Of a DNA stretch of 15,792 nucleotides, positions 7,212 to 14,634 are shown one piece after another. The position numbers were made by a program, and so were the translations under genes. This DNA is from CAZFER01 sp964517495 (GTDB lineage: Bacteria; Hinthialibacterota; Hinthialibacteria; Hinthialibacterales; Hinthialibacteraceae). The stretch is taken from contig CAZFER010000102.1 of NCBI GenBank assembly GCA_964517495.1, forward strand, positions 1 to 15,792. The letters are read 5' to 3'. The notes under the pieces were generated by a model, which ran no database searches, was not told where the DNA came from, and saw nothing but the letters and a program-made list of their open reading frames with translations. Numbering within the stretch: position 1 is the first letter of the stretch; every line of letters starts with the position of its first letter.

Positions 7212-7835
7212 TTACTGGTTAGGCGATTTTCTTATAATTCGCTCAGAAATATCTTCTAAATGAAAGGAAGCCCAACAGGTTTTTGCTAATTGGTTTCCTG
7301 AACGTTTCCAGCATCCGTTAATGATTTTTATACCCTTTTCTTGTAATCTCTCAACAGCAGGAATAAAATCGCTATCGCTTGACAATAATAATCCAATATC
7401 GTATGTTTTTTCCCATGCTTGAGACATTAAATCCGTAACAATTTGTGTATCCACCCCTTTTTCAACAGAGCGGGTTATTTTTGTTTGGCATTGTGGACAT
7501 GTGTTAAATTCGTAGTTACAGTTAATACAGTGTATTGGTTTTGTTTGTGCGCTTCTTTCTCTTATAAAGACTCTATATCCAGGGAACCTATCGAGTATAT
7601 TACTCAACCATTGTTTTTGTTTAAGCATGTTTGGCTTATCTTTACTTATAGAGGTGTAAACACACGTTTCAAGTAATTGTAAACTATTATTTATTCCTAC
7701 TTCTTTTAACACTTTTTCTGATTGATTAATCAACTCCCTTGGCAGAATTTTCCAATCAATTTTATCATTCCCTATATATTCATTCCAATTAATTTGGAAA
7801 TTCCAAAAATCAATAAAAATGCGCACCCTATCCAT
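7212..7835 (-). CDS. NYN-domain (PIN-like) ribonuclease with inserted zinc ribbon
   Basis: The 207-residue product has the NYN/LabA-like fold signature: VRIFIDFWNF at the N-terminus (Asp9, Asn12), EKGVDTQIVTDL (125-136, Asp129 and Asp135) and LLSSDSDFIPAVERL (150-164, Asp154 and Asp156). These acidic residues form the metal site of PIN-like ribonucleases. Between the first and second halves sits a four-cysteine zinc ribbon, CINC (103-106) and CPQC (113-116). ATG 7835 is preferred because it begins right at the first core strand and a run of ten Gs, usable as a ribosome binding site, ends 9 nt upstream. A longer frame would start inside a hairpin at 7904. Base composition is unlike its neighbours: 25-33% GC in lines I counted, against 50% in a trpD line, which suggests transfer. 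The RNA target is unknown. A consensus promoter and structured leader precede it. Confidence 0.85.
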   Translation of the reverse strand: MDRVRIFIDFWNFQINWNEYIGNDKIDWKILPRELINQSEKVLKEVGINNSLQLLETCVYTSISKDKPNMLKQKQWLSNILDRFPGYRVFIRERSAQTKPIHCINCNYEFNTCPQCQTKITRSVEKGVDTQIVTDLMSQAWEKTYDIGLLLSSDSDFIPAVERLQEKGIKIINGCWKRSGNQLAKTCWASFHLEDISERIIRKSPNQ

Positions 7836-7844
7836 ATTGCAATT

Positions 7845-7854
7845 CCCCCCCCCC
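7845..7854 (-). repeat. G10 homopolymer at the NYN ribosome binding site
   Basis: Ten consecutive Gs (minus strand) end 9 nt before the preferred ATG at 7835 and provide the only Shine-Dalgarno-like sequence. Tracts of this length are prone to slippage and could vary ribosome binding site strength or spacing; they are also error-prone in assemblies. Confidence 0.7.
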
Positions 7855-7968
7855 AAAATAAATTCAGGCGATCGGTTAGATCGCCTGGGACTATCATTCG
7901 GCATTAAAATCTAATGCCGGGAATAATCTTCACAGCACATTCTCTTATGTACTGTGGGGCAAATTCTT
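7855..7968 (-). ncRNA. Three-hairpin structured leader or small RNA upstream of the NYN gene
   Basis: Downstream of the promoter at 7975-8004, the minus-strand transcript would hold three consecutive stem-loops. The first (7956-7931) has 5+4 bp stems with one mismatch and a 6-nt loop. The second (7919-7899) is a perfect 8-bp stem with a 5-nt loop. The third (7887-7865) is a perfect 9-bp GC-richer stem with a 5-nt loop, followed by AATTTATTTT, which resembles a weak terminator. The RNA could be an attenuated leader, a processed small RNA of about 110 nt, or a target of the nuclease it precedes. It matches no riboswitch, 6S, SRP or tmRNA pattern I know. Confidence 0.55.
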
Positions 7969-7974
7969 GTTTAT

Positions 7975-8004
7975 ATTATATCGACATTATCAACAAAATG
8001 TCAA
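7975..8004 (-). promoter_or_regulatory. Consensus sigma70 promoter of the NYN leader
   Basis: On the minus strand both hexamers are perfect: -35 TTGACA (8004-7999) and -10 TATAAT (7980-7975), separated by 18 bases. The predicted start near 7968 lies 12 bases before the first leader hairpin and about 133 bases before the NYN start codon. It is the closest match to consensus that I found in the window. Confidence 0.82.
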
Positions 8005-8101
8005 GTGGATTTTACTTTTTTCGCAGTCAAAAACATAAACGAAGCAATATTGCGCGATTAAAACTAATAGAATAACTAAAGTGCTTCCTTATCTATGAGA
8101 A

Positions 8102-8137
8102 AATCAGCCCGGAGAAACTTAATCCTCCGGGCTGATT
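8102..8137 (-). terminator. Intrinsic terminator of the Gfo/Idh/MocA gene
   Basis: A perfect 13-bp stem (8102-8114 with 8125-8137) including CAGCCCGGAG closes on a 10-base loop. On the minus strand it lies 34 bases past the oxidoreductase stop and runs into ATTTTC. The T-run is short, but the stem is the strongest in the window. Confidence 0.8.
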
Positions 8138-8171
8138 ACATCATTCAATCCACGAACAAACAATCCCGTAC

Positions 8172-9479
8172 TTAAACTTCACTCGGAACCACAAAGGGTT
8201 CGCGGTAGTTGCGGGTCAGCAGTTCATTGGCTTCATCGTCATCGATGGCGCGTTCGGTGTTGCGATCGATGTGGAGGGTGCGTTCCACGCGGTAGGCCGC
8301 ATTGGCCAGGTGGCATAATGCGGAGGAATAGTGGCCTTCTTCCACATCGGCATTAAGGATGCTCTGATCACGATTACGGACAGCATCAATGAAATTGGCA
8401 AAGTGATTGCCGCCTTCACTTCCAGACTTACCGGGTTTTCTATTTTTCCCAAGAAATGTCTTATAAGACGAATAACTGGGAATAATCATAATGCCTTCTG
8501 AACCCAGGAAGAGGTTCCCGACAATATTGTCGCCGGGGCGATGGGATTCCAACTCGTTGTTGGTGATCCAATGGCGCACTTCAAAGACCAGCATTTTGTT
8601 TTCGTCTTTGTATTTGTAACTGCAAACCATGGTGTTGGGGGTTTCCTGGTCGTCATCGAACATGAAATGACCGCCGATGGCTTGAGCCAAATCAGGCAGT
8701 TTCACGCCCAATCCCCAACGGGCAACATCCACCTGGTGTACGCCTTGGTTTCCAAAATCGCCATTTCCATAGTCCCAATGCCAATGCCAATTATAGTGAA
8801 AGCGGTTTTCCGAAAAACGGCGGTCGGGAGCGGGTCCAAGCCAGGTATTATAATGTACACCCTCGGGTGCTTGTTTCGGATCGGTGTGTCCGATGGTATC
8901 GCGCCACTTATAACATGTGCCTTTTGCATAATATACTTCGCCGATATAGCCATCATTCAACAATTGAATGGCTTCCTGAACCGCTTTGCTGCTGCGAATC
9001 TGGGTGCCGTGTTGAACCATGCGGTTATATTTGCGCGCGGCTTCAACTAACTTGCGGCCTTCATAGACATTGTGCGACAATGGTTTTTCGACATAAACAT
9101 CTTTGCCTGCCTGGCATGCCCAAATACCTTGCAGTGAATGCCAGTGGTTGGGAGTCGCAAGGGTAATCACGTCGATGTTGTCATCTGCCAATGCATCCCG
9201 GATATCAGTGTATTTCTTCACTTCACGTCCTGTGTCTTCTTTGAAATCCTCGGCACGGTCATTCAGGATACGTTCATCCACGTCGCACATGGCAACCACT
9301 TCAACACCATTTAAACCTTCAAAACCACCGATGTGGCTTCTTCCACGGCCTCGTGTTCCAACCACGCAAACCCGGATGGTATCGTTGGCGCCCCATGCGG
9401 ATGTTTTCACCATCGCACTCAGCCCAATGGCGGAGCCTGCCGTGGTTTTTAAAAAGTTTCTACGATTTTTCTTTTCCAT
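8172..9479 (-). CDS. Tat-exported Gfo/Idh/MocA family oxidoreductase
   Basis: The 435-residue protein starts with a twin-arginine signal (RRNFLK at residues 6-11, then a hydrophobic stretch to about 30, AWG before the mature N-terminus), so it should be folded with its cofactor in the cytoplasm and exported by Tat. A Rossmann domain follows: VVGTRGRGRSH (39-49), CDVDE (65-69), TPNHWH (109-114) and the family's EKP motif (131-133) with its nicotinamide-side Lys. The C-terminal domain has an aromatic YNWHWHWDYGNGDFGNQGVHQ segment (229-249 region) typical of this exported subgroup. The family oxidises sugars or related compounds with NAD(P); substrate cannot be read here. ATG 9479 has GGGG 8 nt upstream. 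It is a single-gene unit with its own promoter, a palindromic operator and a strong terminator. tatA lies about 5 kb away. Confidence 0.92.
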   Translation of the reverse strand: MEKKNRRNFLKTTAGSAIGLSAMVKTSAWGANDTIRVCVVGTRGRGRSHIGGFEGLNGVEVVAMCDVDERILNDRAEDFKEDTGREVKKYTDIRDALADDNIDVITLATPNHWHSLQGIWACQAGKDVYVEKPLSHNVYEGRKLVEAARKYNRMVQHGTQIRSSKAVQEAIQLLNDGYIGEVYYAKGTCYKWRDTIGHTDPKQAPEGVHYNTWLGPAPDRRFSENRFHYNWHWHWDYGNGDFGNQGVHQVDVARWGLGVKLPDLAQAIGGHFMFDDDQETPNTMVCSYKYKDENKMLVFEVRHWITNNELESHRPGDNIVGNLFLGSEGIMIIPSYSSYKTFLGKNRKPGKSGSEGGNHFANFIDAVRNRDQSILNADVEEGHYSSALCHLANAAYRVERTLHIDRNTERAIDDDEANELLTRNYREPFVVPSEV

Positions 9480-9542
9480 AACATTTACCCCATCTTTATC
9501 TTTCTTTTCCCTAAAAAGGAATGAGAGTTATTTAGTCCTTTC

Positions 9543-9571
9543 ATCATAAGCCAGAATGATTGTACAATCAA
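9543..9571 (-). promoter_or_regulatory. Promoter of the Gfo/Idh/MocA gene
   Basis: On the minus strand -35 TTGATT (9571-9566) and -10 TATGAT (9548-9543) are separated by exactly 17 bases. The predicted start near 9536 gives a leader of about 57 bases. A perfect palindrome covers the -35 and upstream spacer. Confidence 0.62.
9557..9570. promoter_or_regulatory. 14-bp perfect palindrome, likely operator
   Basis: TGATTGTACAATCA is its own reverse complement and overlaps most of the -35 box of the oxidoreductase promoter. A dimeric repressor bound here would block polymerase, so substrate-induced expression is plausible. The site also lies upstream of the divergent response-regulator gene. Confidence 0.5.
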
Positions 9572-9738
9572 TTACCATATTAGGGAAAATTAGACAATCC
9601 AAATTGCATTTTTGTTGGAAATGTGTAGTCCTATGGTTCTTTTGATTAGGAAATGATAGAATGTCACTGTTCGGGAAAAGCGTATTAACAAAGCCTCATC
9701 CCCAAACGCTTGAACTTTTGGGTATAAAGGATAATGAA

Positions 9739-10104
9739 ATGGATCACACGATTCTTTTGGTGGAGGATCACCGGGATAGCCGTGAATTAATGATCGATAT
9801 GTTGGAATTTTCTGGCTATAAAGTAATTTCAGCAGATGATGGGCTGGAAGGCGAACGTTTGGCAAAGGAAGAATGCCCCGCCTTGATTTTACTGGATATT
9901 TCACTACCCCATAAGAATGGCCTTGAAGTTGCCCAGTCTCTGCGGGAGTACGAATCTACTCAATCCATACCGATTATTGCTTTAACCGCTCATGCCCGGC
10001 CTGAAGATGAAAACAATGCCCGTGAAGCCGGGTGTAATTCGTATCTCGCAAAACCAGTAAAACCGAAGGATGTAATTCAGGAAATAAAACGTTTTCTAGG
10101 CTGA
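9739..10104 (+). CDS. Single-domain response regulator (CheY-like receiver)
   Basis: The product from ATG 9739 is a 121-residue receiver domain and nothing else. Conserved positions are the acidic pair Glu9-Asp10, phospho-acceptor Asp53 in LILLDISLP, Thr83 in IIALTAHA and Lys105 in YLAKPVKP. It would receive phosphate from a histidine kinase not encoded here, and acts through protein contacts because no output domain is present. This start was chosen because AAAGGA lies 7 nt upstream and the product begins exactly at the first receiver strand; an upstream ATG at 9661 with AGGA at 9 nt would add 26 residues of no recognised kind. Only 11 bases separate it from the next gene, so the two are likely one operon. 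Confidence 0.9.
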   Translation: MDHTILLVEDHRDSRELMIDMLEFSGYKVISADDGLEGERLAKEECPALILLDISLPHKNGLEVAQSLREYESTQSIPIIALTAHARPEDENNAREAGCNSYLAKPVKPKDVIQEIKRFLG

Positions 10105-10115
10105 TAGTTCCCATT

Positions 10116-11339
10116 ATGGCGGCAGATGTTAATAAAACCCCAAACCAACGACCTGAACGCCCTCCCGCCAGTGGTTCAAAACCAAAGCAGCCGCCAAAAT
10201 CAACCTCGAAAAAAAGTGCGACTAATAAAACTACTCAGAAAAAAGCAACTTCTAAAGGAACTTCCTCCAAAAAGCCAGGAACGTCGGCCAAAACCGGAAC
10301 GAAAAAAGCGCCCCCTAAAACCACGTCTAAAAAAACTCCATCGAAAACAAAGCGGAAATTACCATTTACACGAAAAAAAGCACCCAAACCACTTAGAGAA
10401 CGCTCTGATACCCTTTCTTATGTTCTTTATCGGCGTGCCAAATCAAAACTAAGAAAAAAACACTACCAGGGCATTTTTTTTCTCCTGATTATATTCATTT
10501 TTTCGTTGGCTATCCTCTATTTTTATACATGGGACCGCAAGCAGCGGGGGACAATTCTTGACAGCGCGGCAGCAGGATTAGCCGCCCTGGAAGAGGATCA
10601 GAGTGAAAAGGCAGTTTACCAGTTCGAACAGGCGCTCTCGACATATAGCCAATACCATACTTTCAAGCCGGAATGGTGGTTTGCATCAGATGCCAATGTG
10701 TTTCCTTTAATGCTCCGGGTAGCGCAAGGCTGGCGAAGTTTGGGTGAAATCGAAAAGGCACTTGAAACCTTTCGCCAGGTTGCGATCCACAACACGGAAG
10801 GACCGGATAATTGGGTTGGCCGGTTGATGGTGAAGGAATTAGTGGATTTTATTGCTCCAGAACATTGGTTTGAAGAAGAACAGAAAAAAATCTACCGCTT
10901 AATGCTTGAAACCGATCCCACATCATGGGGTACCAATGAGCGACTTTTGGTCCATACCACCGAATGGGTGGGATTGAATCTCTTTCCTATGCCTACTCGC
11001 ATTCAAAAGGCAGGTTGGATTGCATATGGATTGCCTCTCTCTGGATATCAGCCTGATCACAATCAATTTGAGTTGGATGCAACCATGTATTATAAAGTGG
11101 ATATGAATCCCAAAATATTGAAGATTCGTACGGAATCGCTCTCAGAACCGGAGAAAAATCGGCTGCAATGGTATGTTCAAGCGAATACGGAATGTCTGCT
11201 TTTTGGTTTTATCCGCCAAAACCAACCAAGTCTGGATGGAATCGAAGGTATCGTGATGACCAACAAAAGCATCGAGGCCTTTAATCAAGCCATTCAAGCC
11301 TGGTATGCTAAAGAAGAGACTCCTTCCCCCAATGAATAA
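10116..11339 (+). CDS. Membrane protein with histone-H1-like Lys-rich tail and TPR-like repeats
   Basis: The 407-residue protein has three parts. Residues 1-94 are a disordered, strongly basic tail with 24 lysines and only two acidic residues, dominated by K/T/S/P and resembling histone-H1-like or PolyK tails. A single membrane helix follows (about 118-137), preceded by basic residues, so the tail should face the cytoplasm. The rest is probably outside the membrane and contains two TPR-like helical hairpins (about 148-176, 197-224) plus a C-terminal region I do not recognise. No catalytic motif is seen. No Shine-Dalgarno site precedes the ATG, but the gene lies 11 bases after the receiver gene and may be translated by coupling. 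A role in tethering DNA, RNA or acidic partners to the membrane is inference only. Confidence 0.75.
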   Translation: MAADVNKTPNQRPERPPASGSKPKQPPKSTSKKSATNKTTQKKATSKGTSSKKPGTSAKTGTKKAPPKTTSKKTPSKTKRKLPFTRKKAPKPLRERSDTLSYVLYRRAKSKLRKKHYQGIFFLLIIFIFSLAILYFYTWDRKQRGTILDSAAAGLAALEEDQSEKAVYQFEQALSTYSQYHTFKPEWWFASDANVFPLMLRVAQGWRSLGEIEKALETFRQVAIHNTEGPDNWVGRLMVKELVDFIAPEHWFEEEQKKIYRLMLETDPTSWGTNERLLVHTTEWVGLNLFPMPTRIQKAGWIAYGLPLSGYQPDHNQFELDATMYYKVDMNPKILKIRTESLSEPEKNRLQWYVQANTECLLFGFIRQNQPSLDGIEGIVMTNKSIEAFNQAIQAWYAKEETPSPNE

Positions 11340-11507
11340 TCCAAGGTCCACCCCATAAAAAATGATTGACATATAAGCAGACGGTATTAAAGTATTTAAA
11401 AAGGTTATTTTTAATAAGATACAAATGAGTAGGGAAAAGTGTGTAATATATAAACATTCAAATGATTTAAGATCAATTTCAAATTTTTTGTCTATTCATC
11501 AACAACG

Positions 11508-12668
11508 GTGCTTGATCTCTATCCATTTTCCCTTCCAAAACTAATTAATATGAGCAAGTCAAGCGCACGAACAAAAATTGAGAGTCTATTATCCCAGGCG
11601 GATATTCAACTGAATGGCACACGTGCATGGGACATTCAAGTTCATGATCAGCGTCTTTTTAGCCGTCTGCTTGCTGAAGGATCTCTGGGTTTTGGCGAAG
11701 CCTATATGGATGGCTGGTGGGATTGCCGCCGCATCGATGAACTAATCTACAAAGTGTTTCGCGCTGAATTGGATCAGAAATTTACAACAAAAGCATTGTT
11801 TATCGAAGCGTTTAAAGCGCGCCTTTTTAATCTTCAGTCCCCGGCGCGTGCGTTTATCATTGGCCAAAGGCATTATGATATTGGCAATGACCTTTATCGT
11901 AATATGCTCGATCCGTTAATGATTTATAGCTGTGGTTATTGGAAAGATGCAAAAACGTTAGAGGATGCCCAAAAGGCTAAATTGGATCTGGTTTGCAGAA
12001 AATTGAATCTCGAACCTGGCATGCGGGTATTGGATGTCGGTTGTGGATGGGGCGGGACCGCTAAATATGCTGCTGAGCAGTATGGAGTATCAGTTGTAGG
12101 ACTCACGGTTTCTCAACAACAGGCAAACTGGGCACAAACATGGTGCAAAGACCTGCCAGTGGAGATCAAACTTGAGGATTATCGCGATCACCATGAAGAA
12201 TATGACCGGATTCTATCCATTGGCATGTTTGAGCATGTGGGTGACAAGAATTATCCTGTATTTATGGATTGTGTGTTAAAGAATTTGAAGCCGGAAGGGC
12301 TCTTTTTGCTTCATACCATTGGAAAAAACCGGACATCGCATAGCGGTGATCCCTGGATTGATCGCTATATATTCCCCCATTCAATCCTTCCCTCGCCACA
12401 GCAAATTGGAAGCGCCATCGAGAATCGATTTGTTTTAGAGGATTGGCATAATTTTGGAAGCGATTATGACAAAACACTCATGGCGTGGTTTGAAAACTTC
12501 GATAACCACTGGGAAAGCCTAAAATCAACCTACGATGAGCGTTTTTACCGGATGTGGAAATATTATCTGTTAACCTGCGCGGGTTCTTTCCGGGCCAGAA
12601 AAAACCAGGTTTGGCAATTGCTTTTATCTCCCAAAGGGATCCAGGGTGGAATTCAGGTTCCACGCTAG
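11508..12668 (+). CDS. cfa: Cyclopropane-fatty-acyl-phospholipid synthase
   Basis: This SAM-dependent enzyme adds a methylene bridge to unsaturated acyl chains of membrane phospholipids. The sequence follows E. coli Cfa along its whole length: EGSLGFGEAYMDGWW (57-71), HYDIGNDLY (122-130), YSCGYW (140-145, with the family's Cys142), the SAM-binding loop LDVGCGWGG (175-183), MFEHVG with Glu242-His243, LLHTIG, and a C-terminal WYFR-like region near LTCAGSFRAR. All key residues are present. The longest frame begins at GTG 11508 (386 residues). The ATG at 11550 gives 372 residues and is as likely, since neither start has a clear Shine-Dalgarno site. It ends 3 bases from the convergent frr stop with no visible terminator between them. 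Confidence 0.95.
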   Translation: MLDLYPFSLPKLINMSKSSARTKIESLLSQADIQLNGTRAWDIQVHDQRLFSRLLAEGSLGFGEAYMDGWWDCRRIDELIYKVFRAELDQKFTTKALFIEAFKARLFNLQSPARAFIIGQRHYDIGNDLYRNMLDPLMIYSCGYWKDAKTLEDAQKAKLDLVCRKLNLEPGMRVLDVGCGWGGTAKYAAEQYGVSVVGLTVSQQQANWAQTWCKDLPVEIKLEDYRDHHEEYDRILSIGMFEHVGDKNYPVFMDCVLKNLKPEGLFLLHTIGKNRTSHSGDPWIDRYIFPHSILPSPQQIGSAIENRFVLEDWHNFGSDYDKTLMAWFENFDNHWESLKSTYDERFYRMWKYYLLTCAGSFRARKNQVWQLLLSPKGIQGGIQVPR

Positions 12669-12671
12669 GCA

Positions 12672-13232
12672 TTAAAAATTCATGATTTCCTTTTCTTTTT
12701 CCTCCAAAATATCATCAATCATTTTGGTATATTTATCAGTTAATTTTTGAATATCCTCTTGCATGGATTTGGAATCATCTTCGGGTACGGTGCCATCTTT
12801 TTCTGCTTTTTTAAGGGATTCAATACTTTCCCTGCGCCGTTGACGGATACTCACTTTTCCTTCTTCGCCAAGCTTTTTGGCTAATTTGACTAATTCACGC
12901 CTCCGATCTTCGGTTAACGGTGGTATAGACAGCCGGATAAGTTTGCCGTCGCTGTTGGGATTGATCCCCAGGTCAGATTTTTGAATGGCTCGTTCAACGT
13001 CCGCTAGCACGGACTTATCCCACGGTTGAACCACGATTAAACGTGCTTCAGGCACACTAATATTGGCTAACTGTTTTAAAGGTGTTTTTGCCCCATAGGC
13101 TTCCACCATCACACTATCCAGCAAAGCGGGAGTGGCACGGCCGGTTCGTAATTGAGAGAGTTCACGCCGGGTGTGATCAAGCGCCTCTTCCATTTCCATT
13201 TCGCATTCTTCTAAAAATTCGCTTAATATCAT
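12672..13232 (-). CDS. frr: Ribosome recycling factor
   Basis: RRF works with EF-G to split post-termination ribosomes. The 186-residue length is typical. Visible signatures are LRTGRA (28-33), TPLKQLANISVPE (50-62), the IRLSIPPLTEDRRRELVK segment (99-116) and the C-terminal coiled helix ending KIDD-like (TKMIDDILEEKEKEI). The start ATG overlaps the pyrH stop by four bases (ATGA), so the genes are translationally coupled. It is last in the classical rpsB-tsf-pyrH-frr block. Confidence 0.97.
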   Translation of the reverse strand: MILSEFLEECEMEMEEALDHTRRELSQLRTGRATPALLDSVMVEAYGAKTPLKQLANISVPEARLIVVQPWDKSVLADVERAIQKSDLGINPNSDGKLIRLSIPPLTEDRRRELVKLAKKLGEEGKVSIRQRRRESIESLKKAEKDGTVPEDDSKSMQEDIQKLTDKYTKMIDDILEEKEKEIMNF

Positions 13233-13963
13233 GACTTCACCATGGCTTTCTCTTCTCCTCGTACGATGGTCCCCACTTGTTCGCCCATTAACGCCTGTTG
13301 AATGGCGTACGGTTTGGTCATATCAAAGACCACGATAGGCAAACTATTTTCCATACATAATGAAATCGCCGTGGAATCCATGACTCGGAGACCTTTTTGT
13401 AAAACCTCTTTATAGGTTAACACATCATAACGTTTCGCATTAGGGTTTTTGACCGGGTCTTCAGAATAAACGCCATCAACCTTTGTGGCTTTAAAGACCA
13501 CCTCGGCTTCAATTTCAATGGCTCTCAGGGCGGCTGCGGTATCGGTCGTGAAATAGGGATTCCCTGTTCCGCCGCCAAAGATAACCACCCGGCCCTTTTC
13601 AATATGGCGCAATGCGCGCCGGCGGATATAGGGCTCGGCCAACTCTTCCATATGGATGGCGGTTAAGGCCCGAGTGTCTACCCCGGCTTGTTCCAATGCA
13701 CCTTGGAAGGCAAGAGAATTAATAACCGTTGCCAGCATACCCATATAATGGGCAGTGGGTTCATCGATGAAGGTTGAAACAGACTCACCGCCCCGCCAAA
13801 TGTTGCCTCCACCAAGCACAATAGCCAATTCCACCCCGCTGGCGCATGCATGGGCGATTTCACGGGATACTTTTTCGAGGGTAGGAAAATGGATGCCATG
13901 GCCCTGTTTTCCGGCTAGGGCTTCTCCACTAATCTTTAAAAGAACCCGTCGTGGCTTGGGCAT
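13229..13963 (-). CDS. pyrH: Uridylate (UMP) kinase
   Basis: PyrH phosphorylates UMP to UDP and belongs to the amino-acid-kinase fold, unlike eukaryotic UMP kinases. Motifs seen in the 244 residues are the phosphate-binding VLLKISGEAL (7-16), GGGNIWRG (51-58), FGGGTGNPYFTTDTAA (129-144) and KATKVDGVYSEDP (158-170). Length is normal. AGGA lies 10 nt before ATG 13963, and 53 bases separate it from tsf. Its 3' end overlaps frr by four bases. All active-site residues I can recognise are intact. Confidence 0.97.
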   Translation of the reverse strand: MPKPRRVLLKISGEALAGKQGHGIHFPTLEKVSREIAHACASGVELAIVLGGGNIWRGGESVSTFIDEPTAHYMGMLATVINSLAFQGALEQAGVDTRALTAIHMEELAEPYIRRRALRHIEKGRVVIFGGGTGNPYFTTDTAAALRAIEIEAEVVFKATKVDGVYSEDPVKNPNAKRYDVLTYKEVLQKGLRVMDSTAISLCMENSLPIVVFDMTKPYAIQQALMGEQVGTIVRGEEKAMVKS

Positions 13964-14016
13964 GCCAAACGTTTCCTGTTCGTTAGTCGTAATGATTGAT
14001 TTAACTGTGGTTGAGT

Positions 14017-14619
14017 TTATATTTCTTCACCAAGTTGATAACGGGTAAACCGGCGAACATGGATATTTTCGCCCAATTTCCCGATTACTTCTTTAACATA
14101 ATCTTCAACGGAGATATTCATATCCTTGATATATGGTTGTTCCAATAAACAAACTTGGGAATAATATTTATCGATTCGTCCTTCAACGATTTTATCGATA
14201 ACATTTTCGGGTTTACCGGATTCTTTAGCTTGATTGCGCAACATTTCACGCTCACCCTCCAATTCGGAATCGGGGACTTCATCCCGAGTTAAATAAGCGG
14301 GACTGGAAGCGGCGACATGCATGGCAATATTTTTGGCGAAATCGAGAAATGTTTCCGTACGGGCCACGAAATCAGTTTCGCAGTTGATTTCAACCAGGAC
14401 ACCGATCTTATTACCTGGGTGGATATACGAAAAGACAGCCCCTTCTCTTGTGGCTCGTCCACTTCGTTTTGCTGCATCCGCAATACCCTTTTCGCGTAAA
14501 TATTTAACGGCTTTTTCAAAATCACCATCGCATTCCGATAACGCCTTTTTGCAATCCATCATGCCGGCGCCAGTTTTTTCGCGTAGTTCTTTAACTTGTG
14601 ATGCTGAAATTGTAGACAT
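14017..14619 (-). CDS. tsf: Elongation factor Ts, short form
   Basis: EF-Ts exchanges GDP for GTP on EF-Tu. The N-terminal UBA-like domain (VKELREKTGAGMMDCKKAL, 9-27) and the EF-Tu contact motif TDFV (82-85, in NCETDFVAR) are present. At 200 residues it is the short type with a reduced core, seen for example in Thermus, rather than the E. coli type of about 280 residues. ATG 14619 has AAAGG about 9 nt upstream. It follows rpsB by 15 bases in the same operon. Confidence 0.96.
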   Translation of the reverse strand: MSTISASQVKELREKTGAGMMDCKKALSECDGDFEKAVKYLREKGIADAAKRSGRATREGAVFSYIHPGNKIGVLVEINCETDFVARTETFLDFAKNIAMHVAASSPAYLTRDEVPDSELEGEREMLRNQAKESGKPENVIDKIVEGRIDKYYSQVCLLEQPYIKDMNISVEDYVKEVIGKLGENIHVRRFTRYQLGEEI

Positions 14620-14634
14620 CCGTAATTACCTTTC

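Noticed and set aside
7836..7904. Longer NYN protein starting at 7904
   Set aside because: That ATG lies inside a perfect hairpin with no ribosome binding site, and the extra 23 residues include a translated G10 run and match nothing in the fold.
7212..8004. Type III toxin-antitoxin (ToxIN-like) reading of the hairpin RNA plus nuclease
   Set aside because: The layout of promoter, RNA, weak terminator and nuclease is similar, but the protein is NYN/PIN-like rather than ToxN, and the three hairpins are not tandem repeats of one sequence.
8541..9050. Long open frame opposite the Gfo/Idh/MocA gene
   Set aside because: It is the antisense shadow of a well-supported gene, with no ribosome binding site or recognisable domain.
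10126..10452. Second frame over the Lys-rich tail of the membrane protein
   Set aside because: An out-of-frame reading of low-complexity AAA-rich codons; the overlapping frame with the membrane helix is the coherent one.
11366..11395. TTGACA at 11366-11371 as a cfa promoter
   Set aside because: The -35 is perfect, but no good -10 falls 16-18 bases downstream; the nearest TATTAA is only 13 bases away.
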